A stretch of 64,000 nt of DNA. It comes from Gemmatimonadota bacterium (GTDB lineage: Bacteria > Latescibacterota > UBA2968 > GCA-2709665). The DNA is taken from NCBI GenBank assembly GCA_028877215.1, contig JAPPFJ010000035.1, positions 186,001 to 250,000 of the forward strand. The letters run 5' to 3'. Within the stretch, counting starts at the first letter, position 1. Each line of letters opens with the position of its first letter. This document shows positions 17,371 to 26,131 of this stretch, piece by piece. The position numbers and the translations under genes were made by a program. The notes beneath the pieces were generated by a model. The model saw only the letters and a program-made list of their open reading frames with translations, searched no databases and was not told the DNA's origin.

Positions 17371-18852
17371 ATGCGTAACTCAAAACGTCTGCGGACGCGG
17401 GCGGTCTGGCGGTATACCTGGTTCATTTTGTTCTGCGTCGGGGCCTGGAGTTGCGGCGTCAGTCGTCAGGAAGTGGATCTGGCCAAAGAAGACGCGCTGA
17501 ACACGGTGCTGGGTCTCGTTCAGGACGGCGAGCTGGATGGCGCCCTGGTTGCGGAGGCTGTAACGGTTCTGGACGGGTTGGATGGCGCGAATGTTCAATC
17601 GGCATTCCTGACCCTGTTGGGCCATCCCGACGAGATCGTGGTTCTGCGTGCGGTCGAAGCGCTTGGAAGACACAATGGTCCCGGCGTAGTCGACGCACTC
17701 AGGGGCGTTTTCGAGAAAACGGAAAGCGCTTTCGTCAAAGTGGAAGTTGCGGCTGCGCTGGAACGTCTGAACACGGAGACGATGAGTCCCTGGCTGGCGG
17801 AAACGCTCGGTAGTGGCCGGATGAGCATGGTTCGTTCCAAGGCCGCCGCCGCATTCGGTCAACTGGGGAACGCGTCAGCTGTCCCCGCGCTCAGACGGGC
17901 GTTTGGAGAAGATCCGGACCCTGTTGTACGATCTTCCGCGGCATTGGCGCTCGCCAGGCTGGCGGATCTGCAGAGTTTGCCGGCCATTGCCGATACCCTG
18001 TTGAAAACCAGTCAGCTTTCCACCTCGCTGGTCATGGTGGAGGCGCTGGAGGAATTTGGAACCGCCGAGGCGATCGACCATCTTGAAACGGTAGCGAAAC
18101 AGACAACCTGGCAACATTCCCTGCGAATCCGCTGCCTGGAATCGCTGGGAGGACTGTCCGCCAGGACGATCGGCGTGTTCCTCAAAGAGCAGTTGCTAGA
18201 AGAAGGACACCCGATGAACCGGTTGCTGGCTGTGGATGGATTGGGATGGATTCAGGACTCAACGGCGGTGGAACTCCTGCGGTCGGCCTTTTACGGCCCC
18301 GAAAATCAACCGCTTCGGCTCAGCGCGGCGTGGTCCCTGGCCAGGCTCGGCCACGGGTTCGACATTTCGGAGGAACTGGAAAAAGACCTGAAGAGTATGC
18401 ACCGTCCGTTTCGAAGGCGTGCCGCTGAGATCCTGGGGATCATCGCTGATGAACGACGGATCCCCGCATTAAGGGACGCGTTCTCCCAAAACAGGGAGTT
18501 TTCCGTTCGACTGGCGGTTGTGCAGGCTCTGGGTAAAATCAGCACGGCCGAGTCGATCGAAGCACTTGTCCGGGCGTTCCATAAAGACACGTCGCTGGAA
18601 ATCAGGGAATCCATAATTGATGCGCTTGGAAAGTTCGGGCTGCGAGAGGCGACTGAAGCGTTGAACGACATACTTGCACAGAACGAAGAGGCCAGCCTTC
18701 AGGCGGCGGCTTTGAGGGGATTGGCGCAGTCCGGCGACCTGAAGCAGTTGAAGACGCTTCGCACGTTTCTGACAAACGCCGAACCGGGCTTGCGCCTGGA
18801 AGCCGCCAGGGGAATCTTTGATCTCGCCCGAACGGAAATCCAGCACGGTTGA
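17371..18852 (+). CDS. HEAT-repeat (PBS-lyase type) exported protein
   Basis: A 493-residue protein. Residues 1-27 form a positively charged then hydrophobic signal (WFILFCVGAWSC); the Cys28 context AWSC resembles, but does not perfectly match, a lipobox. The rest is a solenoid of about a dozen HEAT-like repeats of roughly 31 residues, for example VLRAVEALGRHNGPGVVDAL and VVRSSAALALARLADLQSLP. Such solenoids are protein-binding scaffolds. It is separated by two bases from the FGE-like gene. No enzymatic residue is evident. Confidence 0.85.
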   Translation: MRNSKRLRTRAVWRYTWFILFCVGAWSCGVSRQEVDLAKEDALNTVLGLVQDGELDGALVAEAVTVLDGLDGANVQSAFLTLLGHPDEIVVLRAVEALGRHNGPGVVDALRGVFEKTESAFVKVEVAAALERLNTETMSPWLAETLGSGRMSMVRSKAAAAFGQLGNASAVPALRRAFGEDPDPVVRSSAALALARLADLQSLPAIADTLLKTSQLSTSLVMVEALEEFGTAEAIDHLETVAKQTTWQHSLRIRCLESLGGLSARTIGVFLKEQLLEEGHPMNRLLAVDGLGWIQDSTAVELLRSAFYGPENQPLRLSAAWSLARLGHGFDISEELEKDLKSMHRPFRRRAAEILGIIADERRIPALRDAFSQNREFSVRLAVVQALGKISTAESIEALVRAFHKDTSLEIRESIIDALGKFGLREATEALNDILAQNEEASLQAAALRGLAQSGDLKQLKTLRTFLTNAEPGLRLEAARGIFDLARTEIQHG

Positions 18853-18905
18853 ACCGGGCGTCATTCAATGCGCACATTCTGCGGTTTTCCCGTTGCGAAG
18901 GACAG

Positions 18906-20096
18906 ATGCGTATACATTCCAAAATACCGTTCTGGTTGTTTGGGGCCTGTATCCTGATATCGACCGCATTGGCGCAGACCACTCCGGATATCGATTTCGA
19001 CGGCAACGACGTAATCGATTTCGGGGATTTCGTCCTCCTGGCGCAGGCGTTCGGAACCGGAGACACGCAGTTTGACCTCAACGGAGACGGTGCCGTTGAT
19101 CTGCAGGATTTTCTGATCTTCGCGCGTCTTTACGACAGAGCCCAGGTTACGGTGATGCACTCTCATGTGGATGAGGGTGTCGCCGTCGGTTCCGTCGATG
19201 TCTTCTCAGTACCAACACTTGGAAGCCAGCCCCGGGATATCGTGGTCGACGTCCTTGGCCGCGTCTGGTTCGCGGAAACGGGTGCAAACCAGATCGGTCG
19301 TTTCGATCCCTCAACCGAGACATTTGTCGAATATCCGTTGCCGATCCCCGGCGGTCAACCGGCACGTCTTGCCGTTGACGGCCGCGGGGTCGTCTGGTTT
19401 ACGGATATTGTTGCGAATGCGATCGGCCGGCTCGACCCGATTTCCGAGGAAGTCAGGATGTATACCGTTCCTACCCCGGGAAGCCGGCCCAGCGGCCTGG
19501 TGTTCGACCGCAAGGGTTATCTCTGGTTCACACAGGAATCCGGCAACCAGATCGGCCGGCTCGATCCCGACCGCGGCACGTTTGAAGAGTATCCCGTGTT
19601 CACGTCATCCGCTGGTCTGGACGAGATACTGATCGATAGCGAAGGCATTCTCGTATTTTCGGAACGCGCCGTCGGAAAATTCGGTCGGATGAATCCGGAA
19701 ACAAAAGAGATAGTGGAGATCGAGATACCCATCCAGGATCTGACGATAAAGCAGTTCGTGTTGGATGACGGAGATCAGATCTGGTTTGCCGCGAGTTCGT
19801 ACCAATTGCACATGTGGGACCTTCTGGCGACGGGGAACTTCGCGAGTTACATCCTGCCCGAAGACGGCCCGGATCCATCCTCGCTGTCCGTTGACCTTAA
19901 CGGGCGAATCTGGTACGCGGCCGATCAGTCCAGGTATTTCGCCAGATTCGATCCGGAGGCTTCCAGCGTCAGGATTCTTGAACTGCCCTTTGCGGTATCG
20001 GGAGTGGGACGGCTGACTGTGGACCGGCTGGGAAAGATCTGGTTTACTGATCCTTCCGGCAACAGGATCGGAAGCGTGGAGGACATCGGTCCTTGA
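18906..20096 (+). CDS. Dockerin-type calcium repeats plus streptogramin-lyase-like beta-propeller
   Basis: A 396-residue secreted protein. After a signal peptide (IPFWLFGACILISTALAQ) come two calcium-loop segments at about residues 26-75, DFDGNDVIDFGDF and DLNGDGAVDLQDF, with the spacing of a type I dockerin. From about residue 95 to the end there are seven propeller repeats of the form VWFAETGANQIGRFDP, as in Vgb (streptogramin B lyase) and NHL/SMP-30-like propellers. GAAGGA lies just upstream of the ATG. The dockerin-like head may dock to a cohesin-like partner or to the envelope, the propeller binding a ligand. No lyase activity is asserted. Last gene of the cluster. Confidence 0.83.
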   Translation: MRIHSKIPFWLFGACILISTALAQTTPDIDFDGNDVIDFGDFVLLAQAFGTGDTQFDLNGDGAVDLQDFLIFARLYDRAQVTVMHSHVDEGVAVGSVDVFSVPTLGSQPRDIVVDVLGRVWFAETGANQIGRFDPSTETFVEYPLPIPGGQPARLAVDGRGVVWFTDIVANAIGRLDPISEEVRMYTVPTPGSRPSGLVFDRKGYLWFTQESGNQIGRLDPDRGTFEEYPVFTSSAGLDEILIDSEGILVFSERAVGKFGRMNPETKEIVEIEIPIQDLTIKQFVLDDGDQIWFAASSYQLHMWDLLATGNFASYILPEDGPDPSSLSVDLNGRIWYAADQSRYFARFDPEASSVRILELPFAVSGVGRLTVDRLGKIWFTDPSGNRIGSVEDIGP

Positions 20097-20187
20097 ATCG
20101 TCTGTCTCATTGCCCGACGTATACGTCTCAATCTTCAGGATTGCGGCGTTTTTTTTTGGCACAAATCCCGATGACCATAGAAAGAAA

Positions 20188-20216
20188 TTGACACGGTGGG
20201 GTGGCATGGGTACCAT
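20188..20216 (+). promoter_or_regulatory. Sigma-70-type promoter for the ABC importer
   Basis: TTGACA (20188-20193), a 17-bp spacer and TACCAT (20211-20216), about 55 bp before the GTG start of the binding-protein gene. Confidence 0.6.
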
Positions 20217-20271
20217 TCCGGCCGACGCCGCGCGTGAAGCTAACATCTGAATTGAAGCGAGTTGACCGGCC

Positions 20272-21690
20272 GTGAAGATCCCATATCTAACTTTGTTCTG
20301 TTTCTGTACGCTCATTCCCGCCGCAACACCGGCCGCGACAGATCGGCTGGTCCTGATCTCACCGCATCCGGACGGCGTTCAGAATGAATTTGAGACGGCT
20401 TTCAGGTCCCACTATTCCAGCCTGACCGGCAGGGAGGTCGTCCTGGAATGGCTTGACGTCGGGGGCGGCACGAGCTCGATTCTGAGATATATCAAATCGG
20501 AATTCCGCCGCGCGCCGGGCGGGATCGGTATCGATGTCTTTTTCGGCGGAGGCATGGACCCGTTTATGGAAATCGCCGATATGGGCCTCTGTTCGGCTCA
20601 TCGCCTGCCAGAGGCCGTGCTGGATCGATTGCCACAAAAAATCGGAGGCGTACCGCTGTACGATCCGGACTATCGCTGGTACGGCGCCACCCTGGCCGGT
20701 TTCGGAATCGTGTACAACAGGGCCGTCCTCGACCTCGTGAATCTGCCGGTCCCACGGACGTGGGCTGACCTGGGAGATCCGGTGTTGTATTCGTGGGTTG
20801 GGTCGGGAGATCCCAGAAGCAGCGGAAGTGTGCACATGGCCTATGAGTTGATCCTGCAGGCATATGGCTGGGAGCGGGGCTGGGAGGTCATCACGACAAT
20901 GGGGGCCAATGTCCGCAACTTCACCTCAGGCGGCTCCCAGGCGCCCAAGGACGTCGCGGCCGGCGAGGTGGCCTACGGTCTGTCCATTGACTTTTACGCC
21001 TGGGCCCAGGTCGGCCGGGTTGGAGGAGACTATATCGGATTCACGATGCCCGACAACCTGACCATCGTCAATCCTGACGGGGTGGCCATCCTGAAAGGCG
21101 CATCCAACCTGCAGGCGGCACGGAGTTTCGTCGATTTCGTCATGTCGGATTCAGGCCAGAAACTCTGGTTTCTGAAAAGAGGCGCGACGGGCGGCCCCGT
21201 GGAAACCGCGCTGAACCGGTTTACGGTATTGCCCGACCTCTATCGGCGGTTCCGTGATCAGGCCGCCGTTTCGTTGAACCCGTTCGAGTGGAAATCGGAG
21301 CTCGTCTATGACTCCGAAAAGGCGTCAACCCGATGGCGCGTGTTAAACGATCTCATCGGCGTCATGGTGATCGATTCCCACCAGCAGCTTCAAGACGCCT
21401 GGAAAACGGCGATTGCAAAAGGTGCAACACCTGAACGTGTTCGACGCCTCTCGAGAGTACCCGTCAGCGAAGAAGCCTGCGGCCGCCTGGGCGCCCGTTG
21501 GCGGGATGCCGAGCTGCGCAACAGGACCCTGGCGTCCTGGACGGAATTCGCGCGGAACAAATATGGGTCTGTGCAGCCTCCGTTTCGAACGCGTCTTCTG
21601 GACAGGCTTACATTCCTGTTCCCGTTGGGCCTTGCAGGCGCCATGGTGATCTACCTCGCGAAAATATCGATTCCGTGGTTTCGACGGTAA
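20272..21690 (+). CDS. ABC importer substrate-binding protein with C-terminal membrane anchor
   Basis: A 472-residue family-1 extracellular solute-binding protein of the ferric-iron/thiamine type. It has a signal peptide (YLTLFCFCTLIPAATPAAT) and two-lobe binding-protein motifs such as WYGATLAGFGIVYNRAVL, and VAILKGASNLQAARSFVDF near the hinge. Typical FbpA proteins are about 330 residues; here an extra region of about 110 residues is followed by a transmembrane segment (LTFLFPLGLAGAMVIYLA) and a basic tail, so it is likely membrane-anchored at both processing and C terminus. Starts at GTG. Partner ATPase and permease lie downstream, beyond an inserted R1 repeat. The ligand (ferric ion, phosphate ester or polyamine) is not determined. 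Confidence 0.85.
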   Translation: MKIPYLTLFCFCTLIPAATPAATDRLVLISPHPDGVQNEFETAFRSHYSSLTGREVVLEWLDVGGGTSSILRYIKSEFRRAPGGIGIDVFFGGGMDPFMEIADMGLCSAHRLPEAVLDRLPQKIGGVPLYDPDYRWYGATLAGFGIVYNRAVLDLVNLPVPRTWADLGDPVLYSWVGSGDPRSSGSVHMAYELILQAYGWERGWEVITTMGANVRNFTSGGSQAPKDVAAGEVAYGLSIDFYAWAQVGRVGGDYIGFTMPDNLTIVNPDGVAILKGASNLQAARSFVDFVMSDSGQKLWFLKRGATGGPVETALNRFTVLPDLYRRFRDQAAVSLNPFEWKSELVYDSEKASTRWRVLNDLIGVMVIDSHQQLQDAWKTAIAKGATPERVRRLSRVPVSEEACGRLGARWRDAELRNRTLASWTEFARNKYGSVQPPFRTRLLDRLTFLFPLGLAGAMVIYLAKISIPWFRR

Positions 21691-22103
21691 CTAAATCTGA
21701 TTCGTGATTTCTCGTGAATGTTAATTCAATTATATAATTGTTAATAAAGGCGATAGGACGAAATATTCCCAGGATACATATCAGGTCGCTGAACGTGAAC
21801 GGGACCTCTCCCCCAGGCCGCCCGACCACCGGGTGAGACGTAAGACGGGAGAGGGGGAGAAAACCGGGTAGACGGGAGACGTAAGACGGTAGAAGATAGG
21901 CGGGTAGAGGTGAGAGGGTAGACGGTAGATGATATCCTCGCCCGATATTTAATTCCTCGCTGCCTTCGGCACGAAAAGAATCCTCTCGAGGCAGGACATC
22001 TCTAACCTCTCCCGGCTTACGTCTCACCGCTCTTGGTCTACCGGCTCCCCGCATTCAGGCTCTTTGTGGCCAATTTGACTGTTGTCTTTCTTCGAATCGA
22101 GGC
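21691..22103 (-). repeat. R1 dispersed repeat, copy b (long form, inverted)
   Basis: A 413-bp copy in reverse orientation. Reading the minus strand it starts with a segment shared with copy c (ATTCGAAGAA...CAGTCAAATTGGCCACAAAG), then purine/pyrimidine arms built from GTAGACGG and GTAAGACGG units, the hairpin CTGCCTTCGGCACG...CGAGGCAG, the GGTGGTCGGGCGGC block, and the AT-rich end with CGCCTTTATTAAC. It fills the gap between the binding-protein and ATPase genes of one transport system. Confidence 0.85.
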
Positions 22104-22137
22104 TAAAAACAGCCTCCAAGGGACATGAGGGCGTTCG

Positions 22138-23226
22138 ATGGTTCGCGTTCGTCTGAAGGATGTTACAAAACGATTCGGCAGTGTCGTCGCGGTAGAATCC
22201 GTCGATCTCGAAATCGAGAACGGCGAATTCTTCTTTCTGCTCGGACCGTCCGGATGCGGCAAGACCACGTTGTTGAGAACGGTCGCCGGTTTCTACAGGC
22301 CGGAACGAGGCCGCGTGTTTTTTGACGACCGGGACGTTACCGAAGTACCGCCCGAAAAGCGGAACACGGGAATGGTCTTCCAGAACTACGCGCTATGGCC
22401 CCATATGACCGTCTGGCAGAACGTGGAGTACGGCCTTTCGATGCGCGACATAGCGCACGGCAACCGCACTGATCGTGTCCGGCGGGCGTTACAGATGGTG
22501 AGAATGGAAGCCTACCGGGACCGGTCTCCCAACCAGCTGTCAGGCGGACAGCAGCAGCGGGTGGCGCTCGCTCGGGCCCTGGTAATCGAACCCGACGTGG
22601 TGTTGCTGGATGAACCGCTCTCCAATCTCGACGCCCGACTGCGTCTGGAGATGCGGGAACAGATCCAGGCCCTGCACCGAAGCCTCGGGATCACCATGGT
22701 CTATGTCACGCACGACCAGAAAGAGGCGCTGGCGATGGCCAGCCGCATCGCCGTGATGCGCGCGGGGCGGGTCGTGCAGTCCGGTTCCCCCAGGACCTTG
22801 TATTCGCAGCCGGCCAACCGGTTTGTCGCGGACTTCATCGGTGAAATTAACCTGATTTCGGGCAAGGTCATCCTGCTGGAGAAGAGAATCGGGGTGGAGA
22901 CGCCGGTGGGGGTTCTGTACGGCCGCCCGGGCTACGACGGCATCCGGAAAAACGACCGCGTATTGTGCGCCATTCGCCCCGAAGCCATGGAATTCTTCGC
23001 GGGTACGCCGGGCGAAGCGGACCATGTCGTAACGGGAACGGTCCGGAACGCGATATACCTGGGCGAGATGGAACAGTATGTTGTAGACCTTCCGGGCGGA
23101 ACACAGGTGAAACTCGTGGACAGCCATCCGCTGATTCAGAAAGCAATTCCGGGCGACCGCGTGCGTATCCGGTTCGCCCGGGACGCGATTTCCATACTAC
23201 GGGACGATGGTGAAGACACTGCTTGA
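22138..23226 (+). CDS. ABC importer ATPase (FbpC/PotA type)
   Basis: A 362-residue nucleotide-binding subunit: Walker A GPSGCGKTT (about 39-47), Q-loop in VFQNYALWPHMTVWQNV, signature LSGGQQQRVALARAL, Walker B VVLLDEPLSNLD and switch histidine VTHDQKEALAMA. The C-terminal 70-80 residues form a TOBE regulatory domain (ICAIRPEAMEFF-like region), as in iron, polyamine and maltose importers. GAGGG lies eight bases ahead of the ATG. The last 20 bp overlap the permease gene, so the two are translationally coupled. Powers uptake of the ligand bound by the product of the gene at 20272. Confidence 0.93.
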   Translation: MVRVRLKDVTKRFGSVVAVESVDLEIENGEFFFLLGPSGCGKTTLLRTVAGFYRPERGRVFFDDRDVTEVPPEKRNTGMVFQNYALWPHMTVWQNVEYGLSMRDIAHGNRTDRVRRALQMVRMEAYRDRSPNQLSGGQQQRVALARALVIEPDVVLLDEPLSNLDARLRLEMREQIQALHRSLGITMVYVTHDQKEALAMASRIAVMRAGRVVQSGSPRTLYSQPANRFVADFIGEINLISGKVILLEKRIGVETPVGVLYGRPGYDGIRKNDRVLCAIRPEAMEFFAGTPGEADHVVTGTVRNAIYLGEMEQYVVDLPGGTQVKLVDSHPLIQKAIPGDRVRIRFARDAISILRDDGEDTA

Positions 23227-24904
23227 TCGTTACGATCTGACCTGGTCCAGGATCCTCTTTCTGGCGGGATTGTCTGCCTTTTTTGTCTTTTTTCTGTTCT
23301 ATCCGCTCTGGTACGCCGTTGTGCGGGCACTGTGGGTGAACGGCGAAATCTCGCTCGTATTCTTCGAGCTGATGGCAGGCAATCCGGTCTACAAGGAGAT
23401 GATTCTGAACAGCTTCCGCCTTGGCATGTTCACCACGATCGCAACGACACTCCTGAGCCTGCCTATCGCATTCCTGCTGGTACGGTATGACTTCAAGGGC
23501 AAGAACATCCTCAACGGTCTGATTCTGGTGCCGATGGTCCTCCCGCCGTTCGTGGGCGCCATCGGGATGAAACAGATGTTCGCCCGCTTCGGATCCATCA
23601 ACCTTCTGCTGCTGGAGCTGGGAATCGTCGACCAACCGATCGATTGGTTCGGTGGCGGGTTTACCGGCGTGGTCATTCTGCAGGTGTTGCACCTCTATCC
23701 CATTATGTTCCTGAACGTGGCAGCGGCGCTGTCGAATATCGACCCCAGCCTCGAAGAGGCCGCCCGCAATATGGGGGCCCGTGGATTCAGGCTGTTTCGA
23801 AGCGTAACCTTTCCGCTGATGTTGCCGGGCTATTTCGCGGGTGCGATCATCGTCTTCATCTGGGCGTTTACGGACCTGGGAACACCACTGATTTTCAACT
23901 ATCGCCAGGTGGTGATGGTCGAGATTTTCAATGCAATATCAGATATCAACGAAAATCCCATGGCGTATGCGCTCGTGGTCTTTCTGCTGTTGCTCACCGT
24001 GTTGTTTTTCTACCTGTCCAAGCTGATGCTGGGTAAAAGGCAGTACGAAACGGTCGCGCGGGGACACGTCGGATCCGCTACCCGCCGGGCGTCGCCAGGG
24101 ATGACCGCGTTTATCTATTCGGTTATGATTTCACTGACGGCCATCGCGCTGATCCCTCATTTGAGCGTATTTCTGACATCGATCTCCGAGCGTTGGTTCA
24201 TGGCGATCTGGCCGCAGGAAATCACGGGCAAGTACTACCCGCTCGTCTATCGGCATCCGATCGCGGGCCCCAGCATAACAATGAGCCTGATGCTGAGTTC
24301 CTTAAGTACGGTTTGCGACGTGGTACTTGGCATATCCATTGCCTATCTGCTTGCCCGCACACGGGTCCCGTTCAGAGGCGCGCTGGATGCGGTTGCGATG
24401 CTGCCCCTGGCCCTGCCGGGCCCGGTACTGGCTTTCGGATATCTGGCCGGGTATTCCGGCACCTTTCTGGACGCGAGACACAATCCCGTACCCCTGCTGG
24501 TGATCGCGTACGCGGTGAGACGGCTGCCATATATGGTCAGATCGGCCTACGCCGGATTCCAGCAAACGAGCGTCTCCCTTGAAGAAGCGGCCAGGAATAT
24601 GGGTGCTTCGCCACTGCGCGCCACCCTGCAGATTACCTTTCCGCTCATCCTCGCCAATCTGGTCGCCGGCGCCATTCTCTGCTTTTCCTTTGCCATGCTG
24701 GAAGTCAGCGACAGCCTGATACTTGCTCTGAAGGCACAATATTACCCCATCACCAAGGCCATCTACGCGTTAATGGGCAGGATTGCGGACGGTCCATATA
24801 TCGCCAGCGCAATGGGGATTCTGGGCATGCTGCTTCTCATGCTCAGCCTCTTTCTGGCCGGACGGTTTCTGGGAAGGCGAATGGGGGAACTGTTCCGCAC
24901 GTAG
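23207..24904 (+). CDS. ABC importer permease, duplicated (FbpB type)
   Basis: A 565-residue inner-membrane permease made of two fused BPD_transp_1 units, about 12 transmembrane helices in total. Each half has an EAA coupling-helix motif that contacts the ATPase: EEAARNMGARGFRLFRSVTF near residue 183 and EEAARNMGASPLRATLQITF near residue 462. A single fused permease is normal for ferric-ion (FbpB/HitB) and some thiamine importers. It overlaps the ATPase gene by 20 bp. The stop is followed by R1 copy e rather than a clear terminator. Confidence 0.92.
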   Translation: MVKTLLDRYDLTWSRILFLAGLSAFFVFFLFYPLWYAVVRALWVNGEISLVFFELMAGNPVYKEMILNSFRLGMFTTIATTLLSLPIAFLLVRYDFKGKNILNGLILVPMVLPPFVGAIGMKQMFARFGSINLLLLELGIVDQPIDWFGGGFTGVVILQVLHLYPIMFLNVAAALSNIDPSLEEAARNMGARGFRLFRSVTFPLMLPGYFAGAIIVFIWAFTDLGTPLIFNYRQVVMVEIFNAISDINENPMAYALVVFLLLLTVLFFYLSKLMLGKRQYETVARGHVGSATRRASPGMTAFIYSVMISLTAIALIPHLSVFLTSISERWFMAIWPQEITGKYYPLVYRHPIAGPSITMSLMLSSLSTVCDVVLGISIAYLLARTRVPFRGALDAVAMLPLALPGPVLAFGYLAGYSGTFLDARHNPVPLLVIAYAVRRLPYMVRSAYAGFQQTSVSLEEAARNMGASPLRATLQITFPLILANLVAGAILCFSFAMLEVSDSLILALKAQYYPITKAIYALMGRIADGPYIASAMGILGMLLLMLSLFLAGRFLGRRMGELFRT

Positions 24905-24924
24905 GATCGCATCAGGAAATGGAA

Positions 24925-25080
24925 GAGTGAAGACGCGAGTCGGGAGTAGACGTAAGACGTGAAGAAGGTAGAGATTGCCTGCCTTTTGCGGTATATTCTC
25001 GTGCCGGAGGCAAGGTGGAACAACATACTGGGCGAGGATTTCTTCTACCGTCTTACGTCTAACGTCTCACCGTCTTTTGC
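24925..25080 (+). repeat. R1 dispersed repeat, copy e (short form)
   Basis: A 155-bp short version: left arm with GTAGACGTAAGACG, hairpin TTGCCT...AGGCAA (a C:G to T:A compensated change relative to CTGCCT...AGGCAG in copies b, d and f), then GGGCGAGGATTTCTTCTACC and right arm TCTTACGTCTAACGTCTC. It lies between the permease gene and the next start codon. Confidence 0.75.
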
Positions 25081-25135
25081 CAACACGTCACGCTTCCAGC
25101 CAGGAGTCGTCAGACGATCAGGGAGAACACCCGAG

Positions 25136-26071
25136 ATGGTCTATATCGCTGTGATTGTCCTGTTAATGCTCGCGGTTATTTTCACTCTGACGCGTGAACG
25201 GGGAACACACGGCAGAGAGCCTTCCGAAGGAGACGATGAGCTGGCCACAGATATGGCGGACCTGGTGATCGAAGGCCGCACGGAATTCCTGCCGGCTGCC
25301 AGCCACCCGGTATTGGGCGGTGCGCTTCGCGAATTGCTGGACCGCCTGGGGATCGATGCAGAGCAGGTACTGGTCAATCGTGGCTTTGCGCACGGCGGGG
25401 GAGCGATGCGGACGGACGACGAAAGAATCCGGAACCTGAGGTTATTTGATCCCGATGAGAACATGATGCAGATTGTAGAACGGGCATTGCTCGTGGGGAT
25501 TCAGCTGGCGCGTGTCGACGATGACTACGCCGGCGTGGGCGATGACCACCTGGACCTGGAAGCGCTGGTACGTAAAGCCGAAGCCATTGAAGTGGATCTT
25601 TTCGGAGACGGGAAGCGCGATCGTTACGTATTCTACGGGAAGGCTGCGCTGGTGTTGCAGGATATGCTTCGGGATGAGAGAGAAGCCACGCGGAGGGAAG
25701 TCCTTCGAGGGCTGCTGGAGATGGTCGACGCCCGGATCAAGGCCTTCCAGGAGGAACTGGACAGGTCGATGGCGTACATCCCCGAGCCGGATACGTTGAG
25801 ATGGGGCGACAGGAGAGATCGGCAGTTATATTATTTCAAGATGGGCGTAACCAACTCCCTCAGACGAAGCGGACAGTTGGAGAGCCTGGGACATCTCTAC
25901 CGGTACCGAGGGGTAAATTACGACGTCCTGGAAGCATATGACCTGGCGGCGCAGGAGTGTCCGCAACTCTTCGCGGCGGATGTAATCGGGATCGACGGAT
26001 TGCTGCAGATGGGAACCGGAGAGGTCAGGGCGCTTGCCCGGCAAGCGCTTCCGGAGGGCGGAAGGCGTTAG
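25136..26071 (+). CDS. Membrane-anchored protein of unknown function
   Basis: A 311-residue protein: one N-terminal transmembrane helix (VYIAVIVLLMLAVIFTL) and a mostly helical, acidic domain. GGGAG lies 12 bases before the ATG; the frame is open to 24959, but only through R1 repeat sequence. Visible features: AGVGDDHLDLEALVRKAEAIEVDL, a repetitive helical centre (REATRREVLRGLLEMVDARI) and an aromatic patch DRQLYYFKMG. No catalytic motif or family recognised. It follows the ABC importer with only a repeat between, and ends at a strong bidirectional terminator. Confidence 0.7.
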   Translation: MVYIAVIVLLMLAVIFTLTRERGTHGREPSEGDDELATDMADLVIEGRTEFLPAASHPVLGGALRELLDRLGIDAEQVLVNRGFAHGGGAMRTDDERIRNLRLFDPDENMMQIVERALLVGIQLARVDDDYAGVGDDHLDLEALVRKAEAIEVDLFGDGKRDRYVFYGKAALVLQDMLRDEREATRREVLRGLLEMVDARIKAFQEELDRSMAYIPEPDTLRWGDRRDRQLYYFKMGVTNSLRRSGQLESLGHLYRYRGVNYDVLEAYDLAAQECPQLFAADVIGIDGLLQMGTGEVRALARQALPEGGRR

Positions 26072-26095
26072 TGTCGTGATTCGGAGAAGAATGTC

Positions 26096-26126
26096 CGAAG
26101 CCGCCACGCGTTGCGTGGCGGCTTTC
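26096..26126. terminator. Bidirectional intrinsic terminator
   Basis: A hairpin with arms CGAAGCCGCCACGC and GCGTGGCGGCTTTCG around a 3-nt loop. It lies between the unknown membrane protein gene (plus) and the DUF5069 gene (minus), whose stop codon begins six bases further on. Confidence 0.8.
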
Positions 26127-26131
26127 GTATT

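Noticed and set aside
20150..20172. Possible sigma-54 promoter (TTGGCAC near 20157)
   Set aside because: The -12 GC dinucleotide is absent at the required ten-base distance; a good sigma-70-type promoter lies just downstream.
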